In this document: positions 31,030 through 40,116 of the stretch, in pieces | How the letters are laid out: every line of letters begins with the position of its first letter | Position numbering within the stretch: the first letter of the stretch is position 1 | Assembly: GCF_007859295.1 (NCBI RefSeq) | Contig: NZ_VOHB01000002.1 | Span: 186,001 to 250,000 of the forward strand | DNA length: 64,000 nt | Origin: Planococcus sp. CPCC 101016 | GTDB taxonomy: Bacteria > Bacillota > Bacilli > Bacillales_A > Planococcaceae | Direction: 5' to 3' | Notes under the pieces: model-generated | The model's input: the letters and a program-made list of their open reading frames with translations, nothing else | What the model was told of the DNA's origin: nothing | The model's database searches: none | Position numbers and translations under genes: made by a program

Positions 31030-32013
31030 ATGAGAGAATTGACATATTTAGAAGCGGTAAGAGAAGCCATGAGCCAGGAAATGCGTGAGAATGAAGATGT
31101 TTTTATATTAGGAGAAGATATTGGCGTCTATGGCGGCGCATTCGGTGTCACACGCGGAATGATTGAAGAATTCGGTCCAGAACGGATTCGCAATACCCCT
31201 ATTTCTGAAGCGGCCATCTCAGGTACGGCAGTCGGAGCGGCATTGACGGGAATGCGGCCGATTTTGGAATTGCAGTTTTCCGATTTTATGACCATTGCAA
31301 TGGACAATATGGTCAACCAGGCAGCAAAGATTCGCTATATGTATGGCGGAAAAGGAAAAGTGCCGATGGTGCTCCGGACACCGGCTGGTTCCGGAACAGG
31401 GGCTGCGGCGCAGCATTCCCAAAGCCTTGAGGCCTGGATGGCTCATATACCGGGATTAAAGGTGGTTCAACCTTCCACGGCCTACGACGCCAAAGGATTG
31501 CTGAAAGCAGCAATTGATGATGATAACCCAGTTATATTTTATGAACACAAGCTTTGCTACCGTACAAAATCCGATGTTCCGGAAGAAGCTTACTCGATTC
31601 CGCTTGGCAAAGCCGATATCAAAAAAGAAGGAACGGATGTGACGATTGTCGCAACTGCCATTATGGTCCACAAATCATTGGAAGCGGCTGAAGAACTTGA
31701 AAAAGAAGGCATTCATGTCGAAGTAATTGATCCGCGGACACTTGTGCCGCTTGATATCGAAACCATTGTCCAATCCGTCAAAAAGACCGGACGCCTCGTT
31801 GTCGTCCATGAAGCAGTAAAGCGCGGAGGATTTGGCGGAGAGATTGCCAGTCTCATTGCGGAAAGTGAAGCCTTTGATTATTTGGATGCACCCATCAAGC
31901 GGCTTGGCGGTAAAGCGGTTCCAATTCCTTATAATCCAGAGCTCGAAAAAGCGGCGGTTCCTGGAGTGTCCGATATTGTTACAGCCGTTAAAGAAACGTT
32001 AAACCGCCTGTAG
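31030..32013 (+). CDS. TPP-dependent dehydrogenase E1 beta subunit
   Basis: A 327-residue E1 beta subunit. It begins [18 protein letters not shown] and has [55 protein letters not shown] and [15 protein letters not shown], all standard. It supplies the second half of the active site and the transketolase C-terminal domain. It starts 24 bp after E1 alpha with AAAGGAG and is followed after 13 bp by E2. Confidence 0.88.
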   Translation: MRELTYLEAVREAMSQEMRENEDVFILGEDIGVYGGAFGVTRGMIEEFGPERIRNTPISEAAISGTAVGAALTGMRPILELQFSDFMTIAMDNMVNQAAKIRYMYGGKGKVPMVLRTPAGSGTGAAAQHSQSLEAWMAHIPGLKVVQPSTAYDAKGLLKAAIDDDNPVIFYEHKLCYRTKSDVPEEAYSIPLGKADIKKEGTDVTIVATAIMVHKSLEAAEELEKEGIHVEVIDPRTLVPLDIETIVQSVKKTGRLVVVHEAVKRGGFGGEIASLIAESEAFDYLDAPIKRLGGKAVPIPYNPELEKAAVPGVSDIVTAVKETLNRL

Positions 32014-32026
32014 GGAGGAGAAACAG

Positions 32027-33379
32027 ATGCCTAAAGAAATATTCATGCCGAAGCTGAGCAGTACGATGCAGGTCGGCACATTGCTTCAATGGTTCAAGGA
32101 AGAAGGAGACTCCGTCGAAGTGGGGGAACCGCTATTTGAAATCATGACCGATAAAATCAATATCGAAGTGGAATCCTATGAAGATGGAATTCTGCTGAAA
32201 CGTTATTTTGAAGAAGACGACGAAGTTCCAATCAACCACGTGGTCGGCTATATTGGTGAAGCGGGAGAAGAAGTTCCCGAATCACCGCCTGGAGAATCAG
32301 GTGTCAGCAACAAGCCGGATTCACCAAAATCACCCGAATCATCTGAGCAGCAAACAGAAACTGCTCCACAAGAGCAGCCCTCTGAACAGCCGGAGAAAGT
32401 CCGGGCAACCCCGGCTGCCAGAAGAGTGGCCCGGGAACGGGAAGTCAGCCTCGCTGAAATCGAAGGCTCAGGTCCGAAAGGGCGGGTCCATCAAGCGGAC
32501 GTTGAAAGCTTTACCACGACTGCCAGTGCCGCTGCCTCCAGTGCCAGCAGTGCTACGCCGCTTGCTCAAAAAGTAGCAAAAGCGGAAGGCGTGGAGCTGC
32601 AGGACATTGCCGGCAGCGGACCGCGAGGCAAGATTTATCGTGCAGATGTTGAAAAAGCCAAACAACCCGAAGCCGCTTCTCAAACGGTTCCTGCTAAACG
32701 TGTGAAAATGGCAGGAATGCGAAAAATCGTGGCGGATCGGATGCTCCACAGCAAGACGACTGCACCTCATGTCACGCTCAATAGTGAAATCGACATGGTG
32801 GAAGTGGTGGCAATGCGCAAGCGATTACTGGACCCTGTCGAAAAACAGACCGGTTACCGGATCAGCTACACGGAAATCATTATGAAAGCGACAGCACATG
32901 CTTTGAAGCGCCATCCGAATATCAACATTTCCCTTGAAGGCAATGAAATTGTCCAACACGATGCCGTCCATATCGGGTTGGCAGTCGCTCTTGAGGATGG
33001 ATTGCTGGTGCCGGTCATCAAAGATGCAGACCGGAAAGGATTGGCTGAACTGACGGCAGACTGCAAGTCAGCCGGACAGAAAGCAAAAAGCGGAAAATTA
33101 AAGCCGGATGAAATGTCTGAGGGTACTTTCACGATCAGCAATCTTGGAATGTACGCAGTTGATACGTTCAACCCGGTCATCAATCAGCCAGAATCAGCCA
33201 TTCTTGGAATCGGCCGAATCAATGAAAAACCGGTGGGTGTGGATGGGCAGATTGTGCTTCGTCCGATGATGGGAGTAAGCTTGTCGTTCGATCATCGCGT
33301 TATTGACGGTGCGCCGGCTGCAGCTTTTCTGACCGATTTAAAGGCCATTCTTGAAAATCCACTTGAATTATTAATGTAA
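32027..33379 (+). CDS. Dihydrolipoamide acyltransferase E2 with two subunit-binding domains
   Basis: A 450-residue E2. The lipoyl domain (1-80) has K43 in MTDKINIEVES. After a Pro/Glu-rich linker come two peripheral-subunit-binding domains, 127-161 (ATPAARRVAREREVSLAEI, GSGPKGRVHQADV) and 177-209 (TPLAQKVAKAEGVELQDI, GSGPRGKIYRADV). Most E2 proteins have one. The catalytic domain (about 225-450) ends in SFDHRVIDG with H423 and D427. It moves the acyl group to coenzyme A. GGGAGG precedes the ATG. Confidence 0.9.
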   Translation: MPKEIFMPKLSSTMQVGTLLQWFKEEGDSVEVGEPLFEIMTDKINIEVESYEDGILLKRYFEEDDEVPINHVVGYIGEAGEEVPESPPGESGVSNKPDSPKSPESSEQQTETAPQEQPSEQPEKVRATPAARRVAREREVSLAEIEGSGPKGRVHQADVESFTTTASAAASSASSATPLAQKVAKAEGVELQDIAGSGPRGKIYRADVEKAKQPEAASQTVPAKRVKMAGMRKIVADRMLHSKTTAPHVTLNSEIDMVEVVAMRKRLLDPVEKQTGYRISYTEIIMKATAHALKRHPNINISLEGNEIVQHDAVHIGLAVALEDGLLVPVIKDADRKGLAELTADCKSAGQKAKSGKLKPDEMSEGTFTISNLGMYAVDTFNPVINQPESAILGIGRINEKPVGVDGQIVLRPMMGVSLSFDHRVIDGAPAAAFLTDLKAILENPLELLM

Positions 33380-33392
33380 GGGGTAGATCCTA

Positions 33393-34775
33393 TTGAAAAC
33401 ATATGAAGTGGCGGTGGTTGGTGGCGGGCCGGCAGGATATGTAGCGGCCATCAGAGCTGCGCAGCTTGGCAGGTCGGTTGTGCTGGTGGAAGCGCGGGAA
33501 CTGGGCGGAACATGCCTTAACCGCGGCTGCATTCCTTCCAAGACCCTGCTTCGGCACGCCGAAGTCATCGAAAATATTGAAAAAGCAAAAAGCTGGGGCA
33601 TTGAAACGGGACCCGTAACGGTATCAATGTCCAAGATGATGGCTCGGAAAGATGAGGTTATCCAAAAACTACGTACCGGAATCGCTTATTTGATGAAACA
33701 AGGGAAAATCGATGTGCTGAACAGCTATGGGAAAGTACAGGCGGATGGAAGTATTACAATTGATGAAAATGGTGAGAAAAAAGTGGTGAAGGCCGATAAA
33801 GTCATTCTAGCCACCGGATCGCAGCCCGTCGTTCCTCCTATTCCAGGATTAGAAAAAGAGAATTTCCATACCAGCGATACTATTTTTGACATCAAAGAGA
33901 TTCCCTCGTCACTGGTCATCGTTGGCGGTGGAATCATTGGCGTGGAATTTGCCTGTATATTTTCTGCGCTGGGTGTCCCAGTGACCATAGTGGAAATGAG
34001 CGACCGAATTGTGCCGAGTGAAGATCCACAGGCCGGAAAAGTCCTGGCAAAGTCGCTGAAAAAGAAAGGAATTTCTATTCTAACTTCAACGAAAGTGACG
34101 GCAGTAGAGCAAGGGGACAGCGGGCGCCTGGTTCAGATTGAACGCCAATCAGGGCAGACAGAAACCTTGAATACGGATTTGATTCTTCTCTCGGTCGGCA
34201 GATCCCCGAACACTTCGGCGTTTCAGTCCCTGAATTTGGAGATGAATGGGCCTTTCGTGAAAGTAGACGAACACATGGCTACCAGTTTGCCTAATGTCTA
34301 CGCAGCCGGTGATTTGGTCGGCAACTGGCAGCTGGCACATGTTGCCAGTGCGGAAGGGCTGGTGGCTGCAGCAAATGCAGCTGGAGAAACTGAGACGATG
34401 GATTATCATGTAGTGCCGCGTTGCGTTTACACAAGTCCTGAAATTGCCAGTGTCGGGATGACTGAAGAACAAGCAGAGCAAAGTGGCATTGCTTACAAAG
34501 TGATAAAAGTGGATCATGCCAGCAACGGCAAGGCGCTGACCTTGGATGAAAAAGAAGGCTTCACTAAATTGATTGCGGATACCACCCATGGAGAAATTCT
34601 GGGTGTCTCCATGGTCGGCTTCCATGTGACGGAAATGATTGCAGAACCGTCTGCCTTTATGCGACTGGAAGGGACAGTCGACGAGTTGGCATCCATGATT
34701 CATGCCCACCCGACCGTGACAGAAACACTCTACGAAGCCGCTGCTACTTGGCTCGGAAAAGGAGTCCATCAATAG
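33393..34775 (+). CDS. Dihydrolipoamide dehydrogenase E3
   Basis: A 460-residue flavoprotein. VGGGPAGYVAAIRAAQLG binds FAD; the redox disulfide is C41/C46 in GGTCLNRGCIPSKTLL; GGGIIGVEFACIFSALG binds NAD; YAAGDLVG is the second FAD motif; the C-terminal HAHPTVTETLYEAA carries the active-site His-Glu pair. It reoxidises the E2 lipoamide. TTG at 33393 is the start, after AAGGGG. It is the last gene of the four-gene complex operon; a repeat region follows. Confidence 0.92.
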   Translation: MKTYEVAVVGGGPAGYVAAIRAAQLGRSVVLVEARELGGTCLNRGCIPSKTLLRHAEVIENIEKAKSWGIETGPVTVSMSKMMARKDEVIQKLRTGIAYLMKQGKIDVLNSYGKVQADGSITIDENGEKKVVKADKVILATGSQPVVPPIPGLEKENFHTSDTIFDIKEIPSSLVIVGGGIIGVEFACIFSALGVPVTIVEMSDRIVPSEDPQAGKVLAKSLKKKGISILTSTKVTAVEQGDSGRLVQIERQSGQTETLNTDLILLSVGRSPNTSAFQSLNLEMNGPFVKVDEHMATSLPNVYAAGDLVGNWQLAHVASAEGLVAAANAAGETETMDYHVVPRCVYTSPEIASVGMTEEQAEQSGIAYKVIKVDHASNGKALTLDEKEGFTKLIADTTHGEILGVSMVGFHVTEMIAEPSAFMRLEGTVDELASMIHAHPTVTETLYEAAATWLGKGVHQ

Positions 34776-35115
34776 AAAAGCGGAAGCGCCTATCCAGAAC
34801 CGACAGGCAAACGGACTTAAGACCCCGAGGTTCTAGGCGCTGGAGCTAGACAATCAGAAAAGCGGAAGCGTCCGTGTAGGTCTGACGGGCATAAGACAGA
34901 CCGGCAAAGCGGCGCACTTTGCCGCACAGCCGGGTTGGCTTATGACCCGAAGAGCTGGGCGCTGGAGCTAGACAACATAGAAAAGCGGAAGCGTCCGTGT
35001 AGGTCTGACGGGCATAAGACAGACCGGCAAAGCGGCGCACTTTGCCGCACAGCCGGGTTGGCTTATGACCCGAAGAGCTGGGCGCTGGAGCTAGACAATA
35101 CAAAAAAGCGGAAGC
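34776..35115. repeat. Tandem structured intergenic repeat, three copies and a stub
   Basis: Each copy starts AAAAGCGGAAGC and ends GGCGCTGGAGCTAGACAA. Copy 1 (34776-34853) is a short form. Copies 2 (34858-34975) and 3 (34981-35098) are 118 bp and identical base for base. A stub (35104-35115) holds only the first 12 bases. The ends pair (AGC-GGAAGCGCC with GGCGCT-GGAGCT in copy 1), and inner stems such as AGAACC/GGTTCT follow. Similar end sequences occur in intergenic repeats of many Bacillales, from memory. ORFs across it are by-products. Confidence 0.85.
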
Positions 35116-35117
35116 TA

Positions 35118-35164
35118 AAAAGCCGGTTGACCCGATGCATTATGCATCGGGTCAACCGGCTTTT
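35118..35164. terminator. Long bidirectional terminator between E3 and the SorC-type gene
   Basis: Two 23-nt arms (35118-35140 and 35142-35164) pair perfectly around a single base. AAAA and TTTT ends serve both strands. It interrupts the fourth repeat copy. Confidence 0.85.
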
Positions 35165-35197
35165 ATGTATGTAGCATGTACAGAAAAGCTGAATTTG

Positions 35198-36148
35198 TCA
35201 TTTTTTGGTGCGAAGCAGCAAGTCTGCCGTAATATCATCGATAACCAGCACATCCAGATATCCGCCTTTCAGAGCAGCTCTGATGCCTTCCACTTTATGA
35301 GCGCCTTCGACGATGCCGATCACTTCCGGAATGCGTTTAAATTCCTCCAGATCAAGACCAATGACAAGGTCGTTCAAGGGGTGTTTGATCTGGTTGCCGT
35401 CAGCATCAAAAAAACGTGAGCCAATATCTCCTGCAGCTCCAGCCAGCTTCAGTGAATCCAAATCTTCGGGAGTCAGGTATTGCATATCAATCATGGTTGA
35501 GCCTTCGAACGGATTTCCTAAACCGACAACCGCCATTTCCACATTGCGTCCTTCTTTCAAAACCATTGCAATATCTTCTGATTGGACAAGGCGTTCCCTT
35601 AATTCCCGTGACTCCACCATGGCCGGTGCGTATAGATAAGAACAGTAAGAATTCATTTTTTGCGCCAGCTGATAAGCAAGCAAATTTGAGTGGATATCCA
35701 CAAATTTTCTGCCCATCCCGCCAACCAATGGAACGATCTGTAAATCACGGTGCTGTTCATACGGATATTCCTGAACAAACTTGGATAAGGTGCGGCCCCA
35801 GGAAATTCCCAATGATTTGATGTCTTTGAGATTCTTTGAGACATAAGAAGAAGCCGCTTTTCCTAGGGAATGCTGGACCATATCCGTACTGAGATTGGAC
35901 GCGGGCACCACCAGCGCCTCCTTCAGATGATATTCTTTCTCCAGCTGCTGCTCCAATTCTACTGTATGGGCATTTTCGTCTTTAATATAAATTTCCACTA
36001 TGCCCATTTCCCGGGCTTTATTCAGTAATTTTGAAATTACGGGACGGGAAACGCCCATTCTATTGGCGATTTGTGCCTGGGTTTGGCCGTCGAAATAGTA
36101 GAGGTTAGCGACCTTTACGATCTGCCTGCGTTCTTCCCAATTCATCAT
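35198..36148 (-). CDS. SorC/DeoR-type sugar-phosphate-responsive regulator
   Basis: A 316-residue regulator. The N-terminal helix-turn-helix is GQTQAQIANRMGVSRPVISK (about 21-40), followed by LLNKAREMGIVEIYI. The effector domain has LGISWGRTLSKFV, VPLVGGMGR, GLGNPFEGSTM, GDIGSRFFDADGNQI and a closing VEGAHKVEGIRAALKGGYLDVLVID, which mark the SorC family; they bind phosphorylated sugars. It converges on the dehydrogenase operon. Being the only regulator gene in the cluster, it is the likely binder of the element shared by the PTS and dehydrogenase promoters. Confidence 0.9.
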   Translation of the reverse strand: MMNWEERRQIVKVANLYYFDGQTQAQIANRMGVSRPVISKLLNKAREMGIVEIYIKDENAHTVELEQQLEKEYHLKEALVVPASNLSTDMVQHSLGKAASSYVSKNLKDIKSLGISWGRTLSKFVQEYPYEQHRDLQIVPLVGGMGRKFVDIHSNLLAYQLAQKMNSYCSYLYAPAMVESRELRERLVQSEDIAMVLKEGRNVEMAVVGLGNPFEGSTMIDMQYLTPEDLDSLKLAGAAGDIGSRFFDADGNQIKHPLNDLVIGLDLEEFKRIPEVIGIVEGAHKVEGIRAALKGGYLDVLVIDDITADLLLRTKK

Positions 36149-36435
36149 CGTAGCACCTTCTCATCAGAGTCCGATTTGCGGCTGTAAGCTCTTTTGTAAA
36201 CCGCTTTCATGTCTTTATTATACGGTTTTCATGGTTCTTTGTATACCGTTCAAAAGAGGGAAGAACCAACTTGGTAGAGCTCTAAATCCACAAAATGTCC
36301 ATTTTTGTTTCAATTAATTTAAATAAAAGAATTTTCTGTCAACTTTAGTGTAAAATTAAGACGAGCGAGTCAATACATAGCTGGAGTTCTCAGTAGAGAA
36401 AATCTGGGCTCCAGACAAAGGGGAGGAATTTGCAT

Positions 36436-37326
36436 ATGCGTTTAGCGACAATCAGGCAGTCGAATCAGGAAGTAGCCGCATTGGTGCTGGGATCCGGTGT
36501 TGTGCCGATGGAGCGATTGAACGAGACATTCAATCAGAGGTGGGCAATAAATCTTCTGGAATTGATAGAGTCTGATCAGTTGAGTGCTTTGAATCATTGG
36601 TTTCAGGACGAATTCCAGCAAAAAATAAAAGAAGAATCTTTCAAGGAGCTCATCATCCCTTTTGATCAAGTCAGCTATGCGCCGCTTTACCGACAGCCGC
36701 GGAAGATTTGGGGAATCGGGTTGAATTATGTGGAGCATGCCGCCGATCTCCATGAAGTATCGCCTAATACCGAACCAGCGAGTTTCATGAAACCGGATAC
36801 CACCATTATTGGAGCTGGCGACACCATTAAAGTGCCGGTGCAGTCGGAGCGCACTACAGCGGAATCGGAACTTGGCATCATCATCGGCAAGAAATGCAAG
36901 GATGTAACGGAAGAAGAGGCGCTGGATGTCGTAGCTGGCTATACCACAATTGTCGACATGACAGCGGAAGATATTCTGGAGAAAAATCCGCGGTATTTGA
37001 CGCGTGCCAAAAGCTTCGACACGTTTTTCAGCTTCGGTCCGCACCTCGTTACACCAGATGAAGTAGAAGATGTTCTCGAGCTGAATGTATCGACCGTCAT
37101 TAACGGGAGGGTCCACCGGAAAAATGCGGTATCGAATATGACTTTTCAGCCGCAGTTTTTGATTTCATTCCATTCCAAGGTGATGACGCTGCTGCCGGGT
37201 GATATCATTTCAACCGGAACACCGGGAGCCGTCGTCATTCGGCAAGGGGATGTGGTCGGCTGTTGGATTGATGGATTCGAGCAATTGGAAAATCCGGTGG
37301 AAGATCTGAAAGGGTCTGCTCAGTAA
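36436..37326 (+). CDS. Fumarylacetoacetate hydrolase (FAH) family protein
   Basis: A 296-residue protein. The C-terminal FAH domain (about 90-290) starts KIWGIGLNYVEHAADL and has metal ligands in the ESELGIIIGKKC stretch (E-x-E) and the Asp in VDMTAEDI, then GDIISTGTPGAVV. Members hydrolyse acylpyruvates, decarboxylate oxaloacetate or isomerise diketo acids, using Mg or Mn. ATG 36436 is the start, after GGGGAGG; a TTG six bases earlier is too close. It is transcribed away from the SorC gene across a 287-bp gap. A role in the same pathway is possible but unproven; the shared operator is not seen here. Confidence 0.87.
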   Translation: MRLATIRQSNQEVAALVLGSGVVPMERLNETFNQRWAINLLELIESDQLSALNHWFQDEFQQKIKEESFKELIIPFDQVSYAPLYRQPRKIWGIGLNYVEHAADLHEVSPNTEPASFMKPDTTIIGAGDTIKVPVQSERTTAESELGIIIGKKCKDVTEEEALDVVAGYTTIVDMTAEDILEKNPRYLTRAKSFDTFFSFGPHLVTPDEVEDVLELNVSTVINGRVHRKNAVSNMTFQPQFLISFHSKVMTLLPGDIISTGTPGAVVIRQGDVVGCWIDGFEQLENPVEDLKGSAQ

Positions 37327-37344
37327 ATTCCCATGAAATAATTA

Positions 37345-37390
37345 AAAGACCGCCGTTGTCCAATCGTAACTGGATAGAGGCGGTCTTTGC
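37345..37390 (+). terminator. Terminator after the FAH gene
   Basis: AAAGACCGCC / GGCGGTCTTT perfect 10-bp stem; it faces both neighbours. Confidence 0.8.
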
Positions 37391-37412
37391 ATGATCAAGA
37401 GGGGAATAGCCC

Positions 37413-37769
37413 TTAAAATGCATAGTGAAATAGCGCGTAATAGAGCGGGCCAAGCAACACCACCATAAAAACACCTGAAATGATGGTCATGGATGCCGTA
37501 TCGGCTTCCGGTTCTTCCGCGGTAAAATAGGCTTTGATGAAAAAGAAAAATAGCAGATCCCACAGCACTACGGCTGCAAGAATTACTTGCCAGACAAAAG
37601 GCGTGAAGATTTGATGATGGGTGACAAACCCGAACAGTCCGACCCAGGCAATGACTGAGAAGGCTAGGTCAATCAGGAAGACAGGGCTTCTATAGGCACC
37701 GTGTATAAAAAATCCGATTGTGGATGTGGCAAGAAATGCTGCGTATACATACCAGAAAATTTGTATCAT
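37413..37769 (-). CDS. Four-helix membrane protein, unknown function
   Basis: A 118-residue protein with four hydrophobic segments (about 3-22, 31-49, 61-80 and 93-115) and a short acidic loop TAEEPEADT between the last two. No motif is recognised. GAAGGAAT before the ATG supports translation. It is monocistronic and converges on the FAH gene. Confidence 0.65.
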   Translation of the reverse strand: MIQIFWYVYAAFLATSTIGFFIHGAYRSPVFLIDLAFSVIAWVGLFGFVTHHQIFTPFVWQVILAAVVLWDLLFFFFIKAYFTAEEPEADTASMTIISGVFMVVLLGPLYYALFHYAF

Positions 37770-38022
37770 GAGATTATTCCTTCTTTCGTAGACATCTTAC
37801 CCATTATAAGAGAAGGCGGCTGGAAATAAAATTTTTTCGCTTGAGAATTTTAGGACTGTAAAGGCAAGATTGAGGATGCATCTACTCATTTTCAGTTATA
37901 GAATGGAGAAAACAGTAAAAACGGGATAGCTGAAGATTGTGGGATACTGGGATATAATGAGGCAAAGGACGCGCGCGTGACCAATAAAGCAATTGGCCGC
38001 GGGTTAAGTGGAGGGGAATAAC

Positions 38023-38595
38023 ATGGTGGAGAAAGCACATTTTTCCTTTGAAGAGATGTGGGAGAAGGTTTTAAATTGTGACCGGAAATACGACGGTCTT
38101 TTTTACACGGCAGTTAAAACAACCAAAATCTACTGCCGGCCATCCTGCAGGTCCCGGAAACCGAAAAAAATCAATGTCGAATTCTACTCGACCATGACGG
38201 AAGCTGAAGCGAAAGGCTATCGGGCATGCAAAAGATGCCGCCCTGAAACGGAACATTCGCCTTATGAAGAACTGACACGAAATGTGGTTGCTTACTTGTC
38301 GGTCAACTACAAAGAAAGTATTAAATTGCAGGAAGTTGCTGATCATGTCGGCTTGAGCCCGACCTATCTCGAGCGCGTATTCAAGCAGGAAACTTCTGAA
38401 ACACCGCGCTCCTGTCTGGAGAAAATCCGAATTGACAAGGCAGCCCACCTCTTAACATGCACCAGCCTGTCAAATCTGGAAATTTGTTTTGAAACAGGTT
38501 TTCAAAGCCCGTCCAATTTTTATAAAATTTTTCGCAAGCTGAAAAATCATTCGCCCAGTGAATTCCGGAAATCCAGCGAGGCTATTCTATTATGA
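38023..38595 (+). CDS. adaA: AdaA-type methylphosphotriester-DNA methyltransferase and activator
   Basis: A 190-residue protein with the Ada metal-binding domain (C38, C42 in YCRPSCRSRKPKK; C69, C72 in RACKRCRPE), the same numbering as E. coli Ada. C38 takes methyl from phosphotriesters and turns the protein into an activator. An AraC-type DNA-binding domain follows (about 85-185: VADHVGLSPTYLERVFKQET and GFQSPSNFYKIFRK). It lacks the C-terminal O6-methylguanine domain, as in Bacillus AdaA. ATG 38023 follows GGAGGGG. Its stop overlaps alkA by ATGA. Confidence 0.92.
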   Translation: MVEKAHFSFEEMWEKVLNCDRKYDGLFYTAVKTTKIYCRPSCRSRKPKKINVEFYSTMTEAEAKGYRACKRCRPETEHSPYEELTRNVVAYLSVNYKESIKLQEVADHVGLSPTYLERVFKQETSETPRSCLEKIRIDKAAHLLTCTSLSNLEICFETGFQSPSNFYKIFRKLKNHSPSEFRKSSEAILL

Positions 38596-39488
38596 AGAAA
38601 ACAGCTAACGAATTTTACGTGGAGATCTTCACGCCTGCTGATTTTAATTTCACTGAATGCCTCGTCCATCTTGGCCGTTCTCCGCAAGAAAACCTGTTTC
38701 ACCTTAAAGACGGCAGGGTAACGAAACTGCTAGAGCTTGAAGGCCAGCTCGTGCTGTTTCGCATCGTTCCTGCAAATGGTGCATTGCGTATCGAGTTTCC
38801 ACTCGGCACTCCGTCTGTAAAGAGGCAGGAACTGGCTGCCGCTTACGTTAGAGAATGGTTTGACTTATCGACGGATTTGAGCGGGTTCTATGTCATGGCA
38901 GAAACGGATCCGGTTTTGAGTGAAGTAGTGCAGCGATATTACGGATTGCGGGTCATAGGCATTCCCGACTTGTTTGAAGCATTGGTATGGGCTGTCATGG
39001 GACAGCAAATCAACCTGACTTTTGCCTATACGCTGAAAAAAAGGTTTGTTGAACAGTATGGAGAACATGTAGTTTACGAGAGGGATCATTACTGGGCATT
39101 TCCGAGTCCTGAGATCATTGCCGAGTTGCCTGTCGCTGATTTAAGAGCATTGCAGTTAACGGGCAGGAAGGCGGAGTACATTATCGGGATTGCGTCGGCA
39201 ATGGCAGAAGGCCATCTGCAAAAGGAACGCCTGCTTCAGGAACCGGACATGGAGCAGGCTTTACTGAAAATCAGAGGAATCGGCGCCTGGTCGGCTAATT
39301 ACGTCATGATGAAATGCCTGCGCAGCCAGTCAGCTTTCCCGCTGGCGGATGTTGGCCTTCACAATGCATTGAAGGCTCAATTGAAGATCGATCGAAAACC
39401 AAGCCTTGCAGAAATTACAGAGCTTGCGAAAAATTGGGAAGGATGGCAGGCATATGCCACATTCTATCTATGGAGGTCCTTATTATGA
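38592..39488 (+). CDS. alkA: DNA-3-methyladenine glycosylase II
   Basis: A 298-residue HhH-GPD glycosylase. The hairpin-helix-hairpin is LLKIRGIGAWSANYVMMK and the catalytic Asp is in FPLADVGLHNAL. GIPDLFEALVWAVMGQQI is the family helix. The N-terminal 110 residues are the AlkA beta domain. It removes alkylated purines and pyrimidines. It overlaps adaA and ogt by four bases each, so the three genes are translationally coupled and probably induced by methylated AdaA. Confidence 0.92.
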   Translation: MKKTANEFYVEIFTPADFNFTECLVHLGRSPQENLFHLKDGRVTKLLELEGQLVLFRIVPANGALRIEFPLGTPSVKRQELAAAYVREWFDLSTDLSGFYVMAETDPVLSEVVQRYYGLRVIGIPDLFEALVWAVMGQQINLTFAYTLKKRFVEQYGEHVVYERDHYWAFPSPEIIAELPVADLRALQLTGRKAEYIIGIASAMAEGHLQKERLLQEPDMEQALLKIRGIGAWSANYVMMKCLRSQSAFPLADVGLHNALKAQLKIDRKPSLAEITELAKNWEGWQAYATFYLWRSLL

Positions 39489-39991
39489 ATCAACTGCATC
39501 AAGCTGAATTCCAATCTCCAATCGGCATCGTGGAAATTATCGGAACAGAAGAGGCGATCATTTCCATCCTGTTCACCGAAAAAACGGAAGTCAGCAAGCC
39601 AGTCCATTCGGATAGCCCGCAGGTCATCATTGAGTGCCAGCGGCAGCTTGAAGAGTATTTCAAAGGAGAACGCATGGAATTTACGATTCCCTGCAAATCC
39701 ACAGGCACTGAATTTCAACAGAAAGTATGGGCTGCGCTGACGGAAGTTCCATACGCAGAAACGGTTTCATATGGCTCGATCGCCAAAGCGATCGGCAGCG
39801 ATAAGGCAGTAAGGGCTGTGGGAAACGCCAACAGCAAGAACAAATTGACCATCGTCGTGCCTTGTCACCGGATTATCGGATCGACCGGAAAACTGACCGG
39901 CTACGCAGGTACCTTGACCCGCAAAGAATGGCTGCTGCGGCATGAAAAAGAGTTCGGAAAAAACAGCATCCCCTTAAGCAATGAACGATAA
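39485..39991 (+). CDS. ogt: Methylated-DNA-protein-cysteine methyltransferase
   Basis: A 168-residue suicide repair enzyme for O6-methylguanine. The acceptor is C127 in IVVPCHRIIG; the DNA-binding segment is ETVSYGSIAKAIGSDKAVRAVGNA, with the intercalating Arg. The ATG at 39485 overlaps the alkA stop; GGAGGTCC lies before it. Together with adaA and alkA it forms a compact adaptive-response operon. The Bacillus name could be adaB or ogt. Confidence 0.93.
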   Translation: MNQLHQAEFQSPIGIVEIIGTEEAIISILFTEKTEVSKPVHSDSPQVIIECQRQLEEYFKGERMEFTIPCKSTGTEFQQKVWAALTEVPYAETVSYGSIAKAIGSDKAVRAVGNANSKNKLTIVVPCHRIIGSTGKLTGYAGTLTRKEWLLRHEKEFGKNSIPLSNER

Positions 39992-40023
39992 AAACCAGCT
40001 GATTTTAATTAGCTGGTTTTTTT
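39991..40023 (+). terminator. Terminator of the alkylation-repair operon
   Basis: AAAACCAGCT / AGCTGGTTTT stem with a T7 tail. Confidence 0.85.
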
Positions 40024-40052
40024 ATGGCTTGAGATTTATTTTGTATAGGAAT

Positions 40053-40086
40053 AAAACGGATGGCAACTTCCTTGCCATCCGTTTTA
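40053..40086 (-). terminator. Terminator of the nitrate transporter gene
   Basis: AAAACGGATGGCAA / TTGCCATCCGTTTT perfect 14-bp stem with a five-base loop. Confidence 0.8.
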
Positions 40087-40116
40087 AGTCATATGCGTTT
40101 CCTCTTCGTGTAAGGA

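Noticed and set aside
30022..34775. Standard acetoin dehydrogenase operon acoABCL with AcoR and sigma-54
   Set aside because: No acoR gene or -24/-12 promoter is present; the promoter is sigma-A type and shares its operator with a sugar PTS operon. Acetoin cannot be excluded as substrate, so gene symbols were left out.
34846..35174. ORFs of 79-85 residues on both strands over the 118-bp repeats
   Set aside because: They follow the tandem repeat, carry the same peptide twice and have no ribosome sites.
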